From NCBI GenBank assembly GCA_030280995.1, contig JASXTE010000007.1, forward strand, positions 8,795,501 to 8,859,500: a stretch of DNA of 64,000 bases. Direction: 5' to 3'. The translations under genes were made by a program, and so were the position numbers. Origin of the DNA: Hemileia vastatrix. Its lineage: Eukaryota; Basidiomycota; Pucciniomycetes; Pucciniales; Zaghouaniaceae. The notes under the pieces were generated by a model. The model ran no database searches, was not told where the DNA came from, and was given only the letters and a program-made list of their open reading frames with translations. Every line of letters starts with the position of its first letter. Positions within the stretch are counted from its first letter, which is position 1. This document shows positions 45,762 through 57,355 of the stretch, one piece after another.

Positions 45762-46546
45762 TGGGGTAACTACATGCAGTTCTTGGCAGGCGCTTGCACG
45801 GGTAAATCCTTGACTAAAATTAGGCGAATTTAAGCGTGGTGATGAAATAAAGTGCCAAGAGTGAGGTTATTAATGAAATTAGTACATATAAACAAGGTCA
45901 ATGCATTATTAATTAAGCTAGGACACTAAATAAGCGCCTGTCGCCTATTTTAGTGTGTTTCCCCACAGTGGGCGTAGAATGTGGGGTAATTATAGTGTGA
46001 AAAAGCTAACTTTTCTAAAAATGAAGCTATTTACACGGGAAAATAGCAGGCAGTATGTGGCCAGTACACAGAAGCCATTTCTGGCATAAAAAACACCAAA
46101 TTTGAAAAGTGTTATTTTTATGCATTTAAACAGCCAAATCAATAGTTCTAATTGAGCCCAATTGATCTGTCAAAGCGCAATTATGACATTCTCAATTTTA
46201 TAGCGCATATAATCAACTTTTAAGTGAAATAAAGCACATTTCTTGTTTTTTGCATAAAACAATGAATATAACAGCTTTAAGTGTACTTAAAAATTATGTA
46301 GCCTTATACTTAAGGTTCTTAAGATTACCCTAACATATTCCAACTTAATATTAAGTACATAATACCTATAAAAGGTGGATATATGCGTGTATATAAGGTG
46401 TTATAATGGCATTTTTTGTGTATTATCATAATTTTACTTATGTATACTATTTGTGTACTCTTATTTATTGTTCCCATGTATAGTTCATGTGTTTAACATA
46501 ACTTATAATCACTTTTTACTCAGTCCTGGAGATATACAGGCTGACA
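45762..46546 (-). repeat. 5' LTR of chromodomain element
   Basis: Matches 39250-40031 with scattered substitutions and a few indels. No convincing tRNA primer site was identified beside it; a TGGATATAAGG word eight bases in on the minus strand is only a weak candidate. Confidence 0.9.
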
Positions 46547-49500
46547 GGTTATATATATATCTTATATATATTTCTTGAGTGTTATTTTTATAAAAATTCA
46601 ATAAAATTTGTAATATACAATGCCATTTAATCATTAATTATTGTTCAACTTAGTTGTAACAACTTCATATTTAATGCCAGCCACTAGTATTTACTTTTTA
46701 ATTTAAAACTCCAATATAATATGAGAGTATCCTTATTTTTTCTGTATGTAATTAACAACAATAACAGACCATAAATGAGTGGGTAATTAATTACAATAAA
46801 TAGTTGAAGAATAACATATAAGAAATGATAAGTTTATCAAAAAGATTAAATTAAAAAATATACTTTTGAAATTTTTTTGATATAATTTGGGTAGTTAAAT
46901 GAAAATTTAATTTATCAGACATCAAAATGGAAAAAATCTAAAAGTGGTGTTTATATAATAAGCCTCATATAAAAAAAGAATAAAAAATTTACTATGTAAC
47001 TAAATTATTAAATATTAAGGTATTATTAAAATTATTGAAAAACTTATTTTACAGTTATAATGAATTCTAAATGTGAAAATTATGGTGGGATAATAGTAAG
47101 ACTATGTGGAAACACTTTAATTTATACAGACTTTCAACTATGTTCAGATAAAAAAATTGGCAAAATTGTATAATAACATCTAGTTAATAACAATGCAATT
47201 TTATTTAGATCAAGAATAATTTTTTCTGAGGAAAAACTAATTAAATTGAGATATGGCCATCTCCTTTCAAGTGATAGAATAATAATAAAAATTTAAAAAA
47301 TTATAATAATAATTCTTAATCACCATTTTTGAAAAGTCTCTAGTAATATTCATAATAATATATCATTCATTTATTACATTATATGGAGTTTCATCTTGAA
47401 GTAGTGATGTGCAGCTTTGAACTCATGTTATGAAAAACAAAATAGTTAAAAAATATATAGTTATACTTATGAAAAAGCCAAAAATAAAAATACTATTATA
47501 AATTAAAAAAATAAAACTAGATAAATTTTATTCTGCTCTACTGATGGTAGGGTACTATGTATGAATTTCCACATGTTAAATCTAAACCTGTTTTAAAGCT
47601 AGTTTACAGGTAGAGCTATTAAGTCTCCTTAAATTCTAAAAATAACTTATGCATTTTAAAAATTATTTTTTTCTTGTTTTCTTTCCAAAGTTGTTAGAGT
47701 TGCTTAATTAATAATGTTATCTTAATTGTAAGATATATAATTTTTTTTGATTACATGATTTATTGTTTCAAAAATTATATTATAAAGTTAAATCATTTAT
47801 TTCATTTTCTAAAGCTTCATTGTCAAAGACACAACTCCATTTTCTATTACTTAACAAATATATAAAATGTGATAGTAAAATTTTAGGAATTTTCTTTTTG
47901 AGAGGGTCAAACTATATTGTCAAGATTTTATCTAGAAATTCTTGTACTCTAAAACCAAATAATTTTCTCCCTTAAATAAGCCATTTCAAAAATATAAGAA
48001 TATAAACAAGAATATTGACTTATCTTATTTTTATTTTCTTTACTGAAATTTTTAGTTCAATCCCTTTTTTTATATGACATTAGTATAAAACCATGGTTAA
48101 ATGCTACTATAATATTAATTTTTATTATATATATATATGAAATATTTAGAACGTCATCCTTTTTTATTTACTTGAATAAATTGCTCAATTATAATACACA
48201 AAACTTATTAATGTTTCCCAAACTCAATAACAAATTTCTCATATGAAATATTAGCTTCTAATATAAGAAGTTTATCTATAGATGAAATTTAACAAGTGAT
48301 TTTACTTTTTAGATTCAGCTAATATTAAAAAAAAGGAGAAATCATGCATATGTGTATAAATGGTAACCATATGTTACTTAGAGGATTGTGAAATTCACTC
48401 ATTAGAATGGTTTAAGTATTAAAATAAGTTGAGGTCATTATTTTCTAGTATTTGAAACTAATTAGGAGATTATTCTAAAAATATATTTTAATGTGTATCA
48501 TGTTTAAAAAGTTGGAAATATGATTTTTGAAAATTGTGAGTTTCTTATGAGATACCAAGCTTTAGTTTACATTGTTTCAAGTAGAATAGAATTTTAGTAT
48601 TGGAAATTGAAATCAATGTACCATTATCATATTTTAAATGTGTTCTACTTATAGAATGACTACATAACATTAAACATTATTTAAATCAAAAAGTTTTAAA
48701 AGATATTTAGAATTTTACAAAATTTCACCATTTATTAATCTTTGATTTGAAAAGCAACTATGATGTACACTCACTAGAAATAAGCAATCCCAATTTTAAC
48801 ATAATTTATCAATCCAAAAATAATGAGTCAATTAACATAAAAATATATATTATTTCAAAACCCAATCTCTAGATTTAAAATATGATGCTTTAATGAAAAA
48901 TTAATACAAAACTTTAATGCAATGAACTCTCTTAAAAAATTCAAAAATAGAATATCAAAACAAGTAATTTCTGCAAAAAAAACTACTAACTATTGTAGAT
49001 AAAGCATAAAAATAAGTCATATTTTTTAAAAAAATGATCTAACAATATTTATTTTTGTTAAAAAAATCAAAACATTTTTAAGTTTGCTTGTTATAATAAT
49101 TTTAAAATCCACCAAACATTATCTAAAGGTGGTAAAATATGTTAAAAATATGTTGAATTTTGTGAGCCAAAAATCAACAATTTTGTATCATTTCATGTTG
49201 TGCTATGACTTTATTCCACCATTTTTATCTGATTCTTCCAGTATTACTTTGAATGATCACTAGTTTTCAAGTTAAAATTTACAAATGTTCATTATACTTG
49301 ATAATATGAAAAATAACTCAAATTTTTATACCTACAAAATAAGATTTTGTAACTCCTTCTTTCAATCGATATTTGAAGAAATTTTTAGTTTATTTGAGTA
49401 ATGATTTTAAGAATAACAAAAAAATTGAAATTCACAAGTAATTATTTCCAGAGACTATAATTATTTACTTATGTAATGCATAAGCTACTTATCAATGATG

Positions 49501-49849
49501 TAAAACATCAGAAAAGTAAGTTATAGTTATAAATCTACAGATTATACTGTTTCTGGTATATATATCTTCAATAAATCTTTTAAACTTATCTTAACCTACA
49601 TACCACACAATAGAAAATCATTATATTAAAAAAGGAAAAAATTCTATGATAATATCATAAAGAATGATAACCATGGATTGATATTCCATAAAAATGGTTA
49701 ATAAAATTTTAAGGTAACCTAAATCAGTATTCTTTCATCAAAATATATCCTTTTTGTCTTTGTAATTTATTCCAAACAAATTTTTTGAAAGTTGAATCTA
49801 TATATCTAATTCCAAAACCACTATTAAGTTCCCTCTTAGACTTTTTAAG

Positions 49850-49884
<35 letters not shown>

Positions 49885-50512
49885 TATCAAAAATTGAAAT
49901 AAAGAATAAAAACATAATTTCATTTACCTTTAATTATTTAAATATGGAGTATTTTCAGAATGCATTGTGGTTACTTGTGAAGGTTAGAAGATTTGAAGTT
50001 GGATTTATGAGTTTTTAGAAGGGCAAATATTGTAAAATTTTTTCATAAATATTTATTTCATAGTTTCAAATGTTGAAATCTACAAACTAATGGGATTTAA
50101 AATTATATTGAGATTTAAAATCTGTTTTCTACTCAAGTAAAATAATATAAAATGATGATATCAAAATTGAAATTAAGTTTAAACTTTTGATATGCTTTAT
50201 CTTCAATTTAATTGATAGTGCATCAAAAATTTAATAATATTTTTTTCCTTCATCACTTTTTACATGAAAGATAGTTTTATCATTTTATGCATTAAAGATT
50301 GCTTATATAAAGTTAACATCTATGTCAACTGTTTATGACTATTAATCTATATAATAAATTTTTTAGAAGAAACATCAGTATATACTGACTTTGAAATTAT
50401 TTTATTTAAAATAGTTTACAGGTAGATAATGAAGGGTGATTTCATTTTTGAATATGAATTATAGAAGTCTTATTTTGTCAATTTTAATTCTTTTTGAGCT
50501 CAAATGTATCCA
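46547..50512. other. 4 kb AT-rich stretch without gene
   Basis: No coding region, RNA gene or ordered repeat was recognised in nearly 4 kb of very AT-rich sequence apart from an (AT)n tract at 49853-49880. Confidence 0.45.
49853..49880. repeat. (AT)n microsatellite
   Basis: Alternating AT tract in the AT-rich spacer. Confidence 0.85.
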
Positions 50513-50516
50513 CCGC

Positions 50517-51609
50517 TGTAGACAATCCTAAAGTACTAGCTATAGGCCTTGACCAAGGGAGTTGGAGAAAAACCAAAGAGAGAATCCCCTGTCCCTTTAG
50601 AAAAATATAGTGAGATTTACTTGCTAAAGTAAGTTGGTTCCTGTTTTGCTAAAGACCCCTTTTAAACACACTTGACTGCTTGATGAGCCAAGAAAGTAGT
50701 CACCAGATAGACTACCAGACCAAAGAACTGAAATGTAGAACAAAGTCCACACCAGAGACAGCAAAGATACTTGATGTAGGCTGCAAATCCACACCAGAGA
50801 CAGCAATAATACTTGCTATAGCTTGCAAGACTATAACAGAGAAAACAGTTGCCAAAGTTAAGTTAAATGAAGAACTTACTTGCAACAAACACAGCCAATT
50901 GTGGCCAGAAAACAGTGAAAACTGAGTGAGGAACAATGAGATCACCTCCGGATGGTTGTATGATGATTAAGGTTGCCCCAAACTGTCTTGTTCACTATGT
51001 ACACACAGACCACTAACTAAGAGCCCATGTGCACCCACCAATCTGGCGCCTGTACCTGCCAAATTGCATAAAAACCCTCCTGGAGCGCTCCCCAACCTCC
51101 TAAAACAGAGGCGGGCGGGCCGCCCGACGTGGGAGATGCCGCCTGAAGCGGCCCGGCCTCCCTGAAGCCAGAAAACCAATAAAAACCACTAATCTACTTA
51201 GAAAAACTAGCTACAACTACTAAAACCTTTAAAACACGGAATTTCACTATAACAACATTGAGACATGAAATATAGAAAAAAATTAGCTCTATCAAATGGT
51301 ACTAAGCACTTAACCCTAAGACTTAATGTTAGCCCATAAAACACAAAAAACAAAATTAAACAGCAATCTTTTATAAATGAAAAATGAGGAAATGACCCCT
51401 TAAAAATCAGAATATGAAGAATGTCTTCAAGACATAAAATATAGAGAAAAACCAGGGCTATCCACTGATAGTACCCACATACCCGCAGACCCAATATCCA
51501 CGGAATAAAACCTGAAAAATACCAAATTCCTTAACAGATGTCAATTAAGACATGCACAAACAGCGCCAAATCACACAACAAAGGCCCCTGCCAATGTTGG
51601 AATACCACA
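50517..51609 (-). repeat. 3' LTR of 13 kb element
   Basis: Direct repeat of 62474-63567. It contains a strikingly GC-rich island (about 51055-51170) with the self-complementary CGGGCGGGCCGCCCG. A purine-rich GGAGGGATGA (minus strand, 51619-51610) lies directly upstream in element sense and is the likely polypurine tract. Confidence 0.92.
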
Positions 51610-51772
51610 TCATCCCTCCAATTGAGAATGTCCGCATTGTTTCTTCATCCAACCACCATGTTTAAACTCCTTTCAAAATCTGCCTCTGAAATGGGCCCCT
51701 GCCAATACTGCATCAACAATAATTAAATCTGCGCCATAACACCACCTGTTCATCCATACAGAACGTCCTTCA

Positions 51773-52298
51773 ATGTCTGCCACTCCAGAAAGAAGACCTG
51801 CCACAGACCTGGTCCACTTTCTTCTACAAAAGATTCACCTCCGCCTCAACCTGGTCCTTCTTCTGCCAGCACCAAAAGATCTAGGCCATCGATCCTGATA
51901 CCCAGATTAATCAAAAGGCTCCACCCTTCACAGAAGAGTGCCACAACACATAAAGCAACTAGTTCCCCCATCCCTGGTCCATCTGATGGTAAAGAAAATT
52001 TATTTCTTCCTTCAACTTTAAAACTGATAACTTCTCAGTTCCTTCCTCTTCTGATAGTGATGATAACAATGTAGGATCCATTGCACCACCAACACCAACA
52101 CACTTGCCCACTATCAAGGCCAAGTTCCAACAACACACATCTCAACAGAAACAACTTCTGCTTCACTATTTCCAATCCACTCCTGCTAGAGATCCACAGG
52201 ACATTGAGAACAGAAGACACCTCATTCACCAGTTCAAGGCTAATTGTGAACACTTCATTTCATCTCTTGATTCACTCTGTTATTCCACTAGTACTTGA
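51773..52298 (+). CDS. Antisense coding-like segment 1 in retrotransposon 3' region
   Basis: Runs opposite to gag-pol. It opens MSATPERRPATDLVHF; a second frame gives a Ser/Pro-rich stretch (PPPQPGPSSASTKRSRPSI). After another shift come SDSDDNNVGSIAPPTPTHLP and a helical, glutamine/leucine-rich tail KFQQHTSQQKQLLLHYF, DIENRRHLIHQFKANC and a stop at 52296-52298. The composition looks like real protein and unlike the complement of a coding strand. Family not recognised. It could be a captured host exon or an extra antisense gene of the element. Confidence 0.4.
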
Positions 52299-52973
52299 GT
52301 TTGATTCAGAAAAGAAAAATTGACCACACCCTCTATAGGATGTAACCACAAACAACCCTCAGTTTTAAGTGTTGGAGGACCATCCTCATTTTATAGTCTT
52401 GGGGGACTCAAAAACCTAAATCATAAACCCAGAAACAGAGATCAACCACATTAAGACACAGAGAAAAAACTAACATTCTGGGGTAATTGTGAATAGAGCA
52501 GCCAGCCCATCAATTACCCCCAAACTTGCCTTTGCTAAATTCGGAGGCTCCCCCTGTGGATACCCTCCACCAATCTTTCAAAACAACTCCAACAACAAAA
52601 ACTTTTCCCTCAGTTTATAGTCTTGGGGGACTTACAACCCTCAGTTTAAAGTCTTGGGGGACTAACACAGTGTTCAGTTTAAAGTCTTGACAGACTACTT
52701 CTTGAAAATATCTTGAAACCAGCCAGTTTAAAGTCTTGGAGGACTAACAGAAACCAGATTTCAGTTTAAAGTCTTGATGGACTGACTTGATACCATAGCT
52801 TTTTCAGTTTAGAGTCTTGATGGACTTTCAGAATCTTGCATGAATCTGACCCAGCCAATTTCATGCAATACACACACAGCCAGACCCACGGAGCATCCAC
52901 CTTCACTTCATCTTCTACTCATCAGTGACAAAATCTTCTCTCATCCTTTTCATCACCTTTCACACCACAAATC
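52299..52973. repeat. Repeated 22-bp motif block
   Basis: CAGTTTAAAGTCTTGG followed by GGACT-like text recurs at about 52388-52409 (degenerate), 52611-52632, 52642-52663, 52675-52696, 52734-52755, 52762-52783 and 52805-52826, all in one orientation with irregular spacing. A conserved stem-loop module occupies 52478-52580. No gene on either strand. Confidence 0.8.
52480..52520 (-). repeat. Stem-loop module copy 1
   Basis: GGGGTAATT (52480-52488) pairs with AATTACCCC (52512-52520) around a loop containing AGAGCAGCCAGCCCATC. Related modules are at 55341-55382 and 55603-55643. Confidence 0.7.
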
Positions 52974-54501
52974 ATGTCTGGATCCCCTGCTTTTGACTCC
53001 TCTACTCTTCCTTGCTTCACTGCTCCAAGGGACTATGCCTGCAAACAGTGCATACACATGTGCAGACCTTGCACATTCACTCTTCCAAATCCAGAAGCCA
53101 AATTCTACAACAGGGCTTGTGACTCTTGCTATTCCAAAAAATAGAAATGTGACAGAGATGCCCACTATCCTATTCCTCTGCCTTCTCCTTCTCTCAAGTA
53201 CATCTCCAGATCCCCTACCAGGTATCCAGAACTTGGTCCATCCTCTTCCTCTCTATCTTCAGCTCCTTCCAGAAGATCCAGAAGCTCAGCTTCCCGCACT
53301 CTTCCAAAAAGACCAGCCTTAGCTTCTCAAGAAACTGCTTTTATCACTGCTAAATTAGCTCCAAAAGCTTCAAAATCAACCCCAAGGCTTCTAGACCGCG
53401 TCCAGGCGGCCCGCCCGCCTCACCAAACAGCGAAAATCAGGGCCAAAACCTCCAAAAACGGCCAGAAAATAGCCAAATTCATCCAGATAACAATAACAAC
53501 TCAACCCAACTACCTCCTACTTCTCCTAGAGCAATGCAATACACCATTCCAAAATCCAAAAACACCAAAATTTCCCAGATTTCTAAGAGAACTGCCAGAG
53601 AACCCCAAGAAGAAACCAGAACACCACACACTGCTCCACAACAACAACTTCTTCCCCAACTAAGACAAAAAACTACACCTCTCCTCTGTCAGCCAACTAC
53701 TCTTCTGACAGTTCCATCTCTTCAAATTCTCCATCCAGAAAAGAGCAGTCTGCTTCCAAATCCCCCTCTCCTGCTCCATCCTTTAACAACCCTGGTACTC
53801 CATCACCAGCACCTCCTCCAGCTGAATCCAACAGAAATAACAACCCCAACAACAACAATAATCTCACTGCTCCAACTAGGCCCCAGGAACATCAGCATCG
53901 CAGTTCACCTTCTCAGGATCCTTCAGAGGAAGACCATGAGAATCCATATCTTTCCCTAGTTGATCCACCCACTATGACCATAACAAAATCTTCAGAGATC
54001 CGAATCCCAGCCGCTTACAGATTTGATGAGCTTCCAATCTGTAAGTACCAAATTAATTATTCTATTTCTTCAACAAAAATAATTACTGATCCAATTCTTC
54101 TTGTCTAGTTGGCACCCCTCCTCCTGAATCTAATATTGGAGTTGGCCAAACTCTTGAAACATCTTTGACCCTGGATTATGGAGACATGAAGAAACACCTA
54201 AGCGCCATGTCTTCCAATATGCTAAAAGCCTTTGCCCTTCATGGACCCTTGAATGACTTTGAAAAATCCCTGAGAAAGTGCCTACTGGACGAACACTGGA
54301 AGATGTCTAGGATCATTTCCTGCCTCTTCTTCTTCCTCCTCTGAACTTCCCTCTAATCCAATCCCTGATCATTACAATCCCTATAATCTCTCCAGAAGAA
54401 TGCACTTCAAAGAACACAGTGCTTCCCACAATCCCAACAAAAAACAAAAACGTCATCACAATCCGGACCAGCCTCCAGAAGCTTCCTCATCCAGAAAATG
54501 A
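52974..54501 (+). pseudogene. Antisense spliced gene with Zn2Cys6-like motif
   Basis: Starts MSGSPAFDSSTLPCFTAP, then Cys-rich YACKQCIHMCRPC and ACDSCYSKK, then TAG (53142-53144), then KCDRD. The last part resembles the first half of a fungal Zn2Cys6 cluster (CDxCxxxKxKCD). A Ser/Arg-rich region follows. After a frameshift near 53650 come SSDSSISSNSPSRKEQ, an Asn-rich run and QDPSEEDHENPYLSL, leading to ITKSSEIRIPAAYRFDELPI. An intron with GTAAGT donor and CTAG acceptor (54041-54108) joins to GTPPPESNIGVGQTLETS and LSAMSSNMLKAFALHG. After a further shift it ends NPNKKQKRHHNPDQPPE to a stop at 54499-54501. Intron plus protein-like composition argue for a former gene on the strand opposite to gag-pol, either captured or element-encoded. 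Confidence 0.5.
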
Positions 54502-55340
54502 GCTCCTGCAAAAGATTAGAAACATAAAAATAATATAAAACAAATAATAAAAATAATTTCATAATTATGTTTATTATTATTTTATTTTTTTTATTTTTAT
54601 TTTTTTTTAAGGCTGTACTGATATACTAAAATAAAAAAAAATTAATAATTAAATGAAATGAAATAACATAAATGAAATGAAATAAAATATATATATAAAA
54701 AATAATACAAATGGTATCCCCCAGCCGATTGATGAGCTGATCCCCTGATGCCTTACCCACATCCAAGTGCACCTTGATGTGGATACACAATTAAATCTTT
54801 TAAATGATTAACAGAAAAAAAAACAAAAATTTAGAAATTCAGAAGATAACAAATAATAAAACACAGAAACACATGAAATAAATAATATATAAAAATAAAA
54901 TAGCATTGCCCGGCCAATTGATGAGCCTTTCCCCACAAATGCTTGCCCACATCCAGGTGACCCTGATGTGGTAACACCCTATATTTTTGATTTTATAATT
55001 TTAACAACCCCCATAAAAAATTAAAAGAAAAAAAGAGAAAAAAGAAAATAATCTAAAACTTCTATCTAGCAAAAACATAACTGCAAAATCAAAGAAAGTC
55101 AAGCTCCATAGATTGTCCAATAAGGGAAAGTCCGGTCCATAGAAATGATCACTGAGTGGGCTCCCTCCAATAAGTAAAAATGATGGGAGACCACAAGTGA
55201 TCCACCACCAATCTGAAAGAACCAAAGATAAAGAAGCCATCCCAAACCAGTTTAGAGTTATAGCGGACTTAAAACCTGAATAATAAACAACAGAACTAGA
55301 ATTCAACTAGGAAAAACAAAAGACTTGAGACAGACATTCT

Positions 55341-55382
55341 GGGGTAACTTTTCTACAGAGCAGCCAGCTCATCAGTTACCCC
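55341..55382 (-). repeat. Stem-loop module copy 2
   Basis: GGGGTAACT (55341-55349) pairs with AGTTACCCC (55374-55382). Compared with copy 1 a T-A pair has become C-G, preserving the stem. The loop text AGAGCAGCCAGCTCATC is conserved. Confidence 0.7.
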
Positions 55383-55602
55383 CACACTTTCCAAAATAAA
55401 ATCTAGAAGCCCCCCCCCTGGTACCTTCTAACAAAAACACAACATTTAACACAAAAAAACCAAAACAAATAAGAGTGAAGAGTCCGGCACTTGAAAACCA
55501 AAGGAAATTCCAGTTTAAAGTCATAGAGGACTAAAACCTGTGAAAATAAACCAATACTAGGGTTCAACCAAATTAAGAGAAAGGGTTGGAAACAGCCAAT
55601 CT

Positions 55603-55643
55603 GGGGTAACTTTTGATAGAGCAGCCAGCCCATCAGTCACCCC
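55603..55643 (-). repeat. Stem-loop module copy 3
   Basis: GGGGTAACT (55603-55611) opposite AGTCACCCC (55635-55643). On the minus strand, the element's sense strand, the changed position becomes a G-U wobble, so the stem is kept only in sense RNA. Confidence 0.7.
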
Positions 55644-55780
55644 TACACTTGCCAAGATCAGATCTAGAAGCCCCACCCATGAGTACCCTCTAACAAAAAG
55701 TTTCCAACAAACAGATGCATAGCATCACCACAAAAAAACCAAAATTAAAGAATGGTCCGTTGTTTATCCTCATTGCAGAG

Positions 55781-57238
55781 TCAATCTTCTTCATGACTAG
55801 TGCCTCTGGGATAAAACCTCTTCACTTGGTCTGCAGCCACCCTCTTTTTCAAGACTGAACCATCCAACTCTTCCAAAACATAAGAACCTCCAGACGCCTG
55901 AGATCTGACTCTGTAAGGTCCATTCCATCTGTCAGCAAACATTTTGCCCCACTGACTCTCCAAACTTCTATTATACACCAAAACCAAACAGCCAGGTTTT
56001 AAGGGATTCCTGAGTCTATGAGCCAACTTCTTGTCCCAGTACCTGACTGATTGATTCCTAATATTTATCATTCTAGAGTATGCCTTCTCTTGAAATTCCT
56101 CTCTACATTCCAACTGTTGCATCCTGGCACAGAGCAAATCTTCTGTTGAGTGCACGTCATCCCAATCGATTCCAAGATAAGAGACAGCTTCCAAGTCCAC
56201 TGGTAGAACGGCTTTTTGACCAAACATTAGCTCATAAGGAGAATAGCCAGTTGTCCTCTTCACAGTGACCCTATCAGCAAATAAAATTAAGGGTAAATAA
56301 TGCCTCCACTTTTTGGCACTATCTCCACACATCTTCACCAAAGCATTCTTGATAACTTGATGGCCTCTTTCAACCATGCCTTCAGCTTCAGGATAATACG
56401 GTGTAGCCACTCTAACCCTAGAACCAACACTAGCCACAGCTTCTCTAAATTCAGCACCAAACTCTGGCCCACCATCAACAGTCACCAACTTCATCAACCC
56501 ATACCTATAAATCCACTCCTTCTTCAAAAACTCTGCCACATTCTTGGCAGTCAAATTAACCAGAGGCACTGCCTCAACCCAACCAGACAAATCATCCCTA
56601 GCAACAATCAAGTATTTATACCTGCCTTCTTTAATATGGACAGCATCCAGACTGACCCTTCCAAAAACAGTTGATTCACCATTAGCACAGCCCATCTCTT
56701 TAGGTTTCAACTGACTTCCTCTTTGACATTCTTCACAAGATTGCACCCAACCCTGCACAGCCAACTTCATACCCGGCCACCAAAATCTGTCTGCTACTCT
56801 TCTATAAGTCTCCCCAAAGCCTCTATGACCAAGGTCTTCATGCAAAGAATTCAAAACCAATTCTTGACCCTTCTTCTGAGTCACCACCACTTGAGGATTA
56901 GGATGTCTCCTTCTCATCAAGCGCCTTCCTGACACATAAAATCCAGGACTCTTCTTCTTGATTGCCAACCAAGTATCATCATCACAACTATCTGGCCTCT
57001 CCAAGGTCAACAGATATTCCACCAAAATAAAATAAAACCCAGATTGACCCCAGGTCTCATCTTCAAAATCCAACAAAACAACATGCAAGGGTACAACTCT
57101 GTCATCAAAATCACCAGTTTGAACATGAGCCAATTGAGCAGCCCAACCAGGACACCAATCCTTAAATTTTGGCACGTCCTTCTCTTTCCACTGAACCTTG
57201 TGAGAATCCAGTTCACTAACAAAAACACCCTTTTCCAA
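55781..57238 (-). CDS. Integrase of 13 kb element
   Basis: About 485 residues, complete integrase. The zinc-binding module has LHEDLGHRGFGETYRRV and SCEECQRGSQ (HHCC). The DDE core has FGRVSLDAVHIKEGRYKYL (Asp), KLVTVDGGPEFGAEF (Asp) and YYPEAEGMVERGHQVIKNAL (Glu). The C-terminal part RLRNPLKPGCLVLVYN and WNGPYRVRSQ is the GPY/F-like region. No chromodomain follows. It is open from a TTG-type codon and continues the RT frame through one TAA at 57358-57356, 39 codons upstream, so it was made as a pol polyprotein. The DDE residues are all present. Confidence 0.92.
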   Translation of the reverse strand: MEKGVFVSELDSHKVQWKEKDVPKFKDWCPGWAAQLAHVQTGDFDDRVVPLHVVLLDFEDETWGQSGFYFILVEYLLTLERPDSCDDDTWLAIKKKSPGFYVSGRRLMRRRHPNPQVVVTQKKGQELVLNSLHEDLGHRGFGETYRRVADRFWWPGMKLAVQGWVQSCEECQRGSQLKPKEMGCANGESTVFGRVSLDAVHIKEGRYKYLIVARDDLSGWVEAVPLVNLTAKNVAEFLKKEWIYRYGLMKLVTVDGGPEFGAEFREAVASVGSRVRVATPYYPEAEGMVERGHQVIKNALVKMCGDSAKKWRHYLPLILFADRVTVKRTTGYSPYELMFGQKAVLPVDLEAVSYLGIDWDDVHSTEDLLCARMQQLECREEFQEKAYSRMINIRNQSVRYWDKKLAHRLRNPLKPGCLVLVYNRSLESQWGKMFADRWNGPYRVRSQASGGSYVLEELDGSVLKKRVAADQVKRFYPRGTSHEED

Positions 57239-57355
57239 TTTTGAGCTGTCCCAAACAACAACTCCATCTTCATCAACAAAAACATCCTGATCACCAGAAT
57301 CAAGATCAGATCCAGCCAGTTTAACCTCTTGGGGGAGGTCAGAACAATCATCCAG

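Larger units (their letters stand above)
39250..46546 (-). mobile_element. Ty3/gypsy chromodomain retrotransposon
   Basis: About 7.3 kb, bounded by direct repeats of about 782 and 785 bp. Read on the minus strand the LTR starts TGTCAGCCTGTATATCTCC and ends GTAGTTACCCCA. The internal order on the minus strand is gag, protease, RT, RNase H, integrase, chromodomain, which is the Ty3/gypsy order with the chromodomain that marks chromodomain lineages. By eye the LTRs differ at only a few percent of positions, so insertion is not ancient. Flanking 5-mers (agatg and ggtta) do not match, so no target duplication is seen. Five in-frame stops in gag-pol and a changed RT active site indicate a dead copy. 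Confidence 0.92.
54502..55780. other. 3' non-coding region with repeated modules
   Basis: No gene on either strand. Two related blocks, 54717-54790 and 54907-54976, share TTGATGAG and the hairpin CCACATC...GATGTGG (54757-54782 and 54947-54971). Two further modules (55258-55440 and 55510-55705) start with the CAGTTTAAAGTC motif and run through a GGGGTAACT...ACCCC stem-loop into GAAGCCCC and a CTAACAAAAA tail. Confidence 0.65.

Noticed and set aside
45745..45762. Primer binding site for the chromodomain element
   Set aside because: TGGATATAAGG is offset by eight bases and does not resemble a tRNA 3' end that I know.
50680..50925. 81-codon frame duplicated at 62637-62882
   Set aside because: It lies in the LTRs, so both copies are the same repeat; no protein family is visible.
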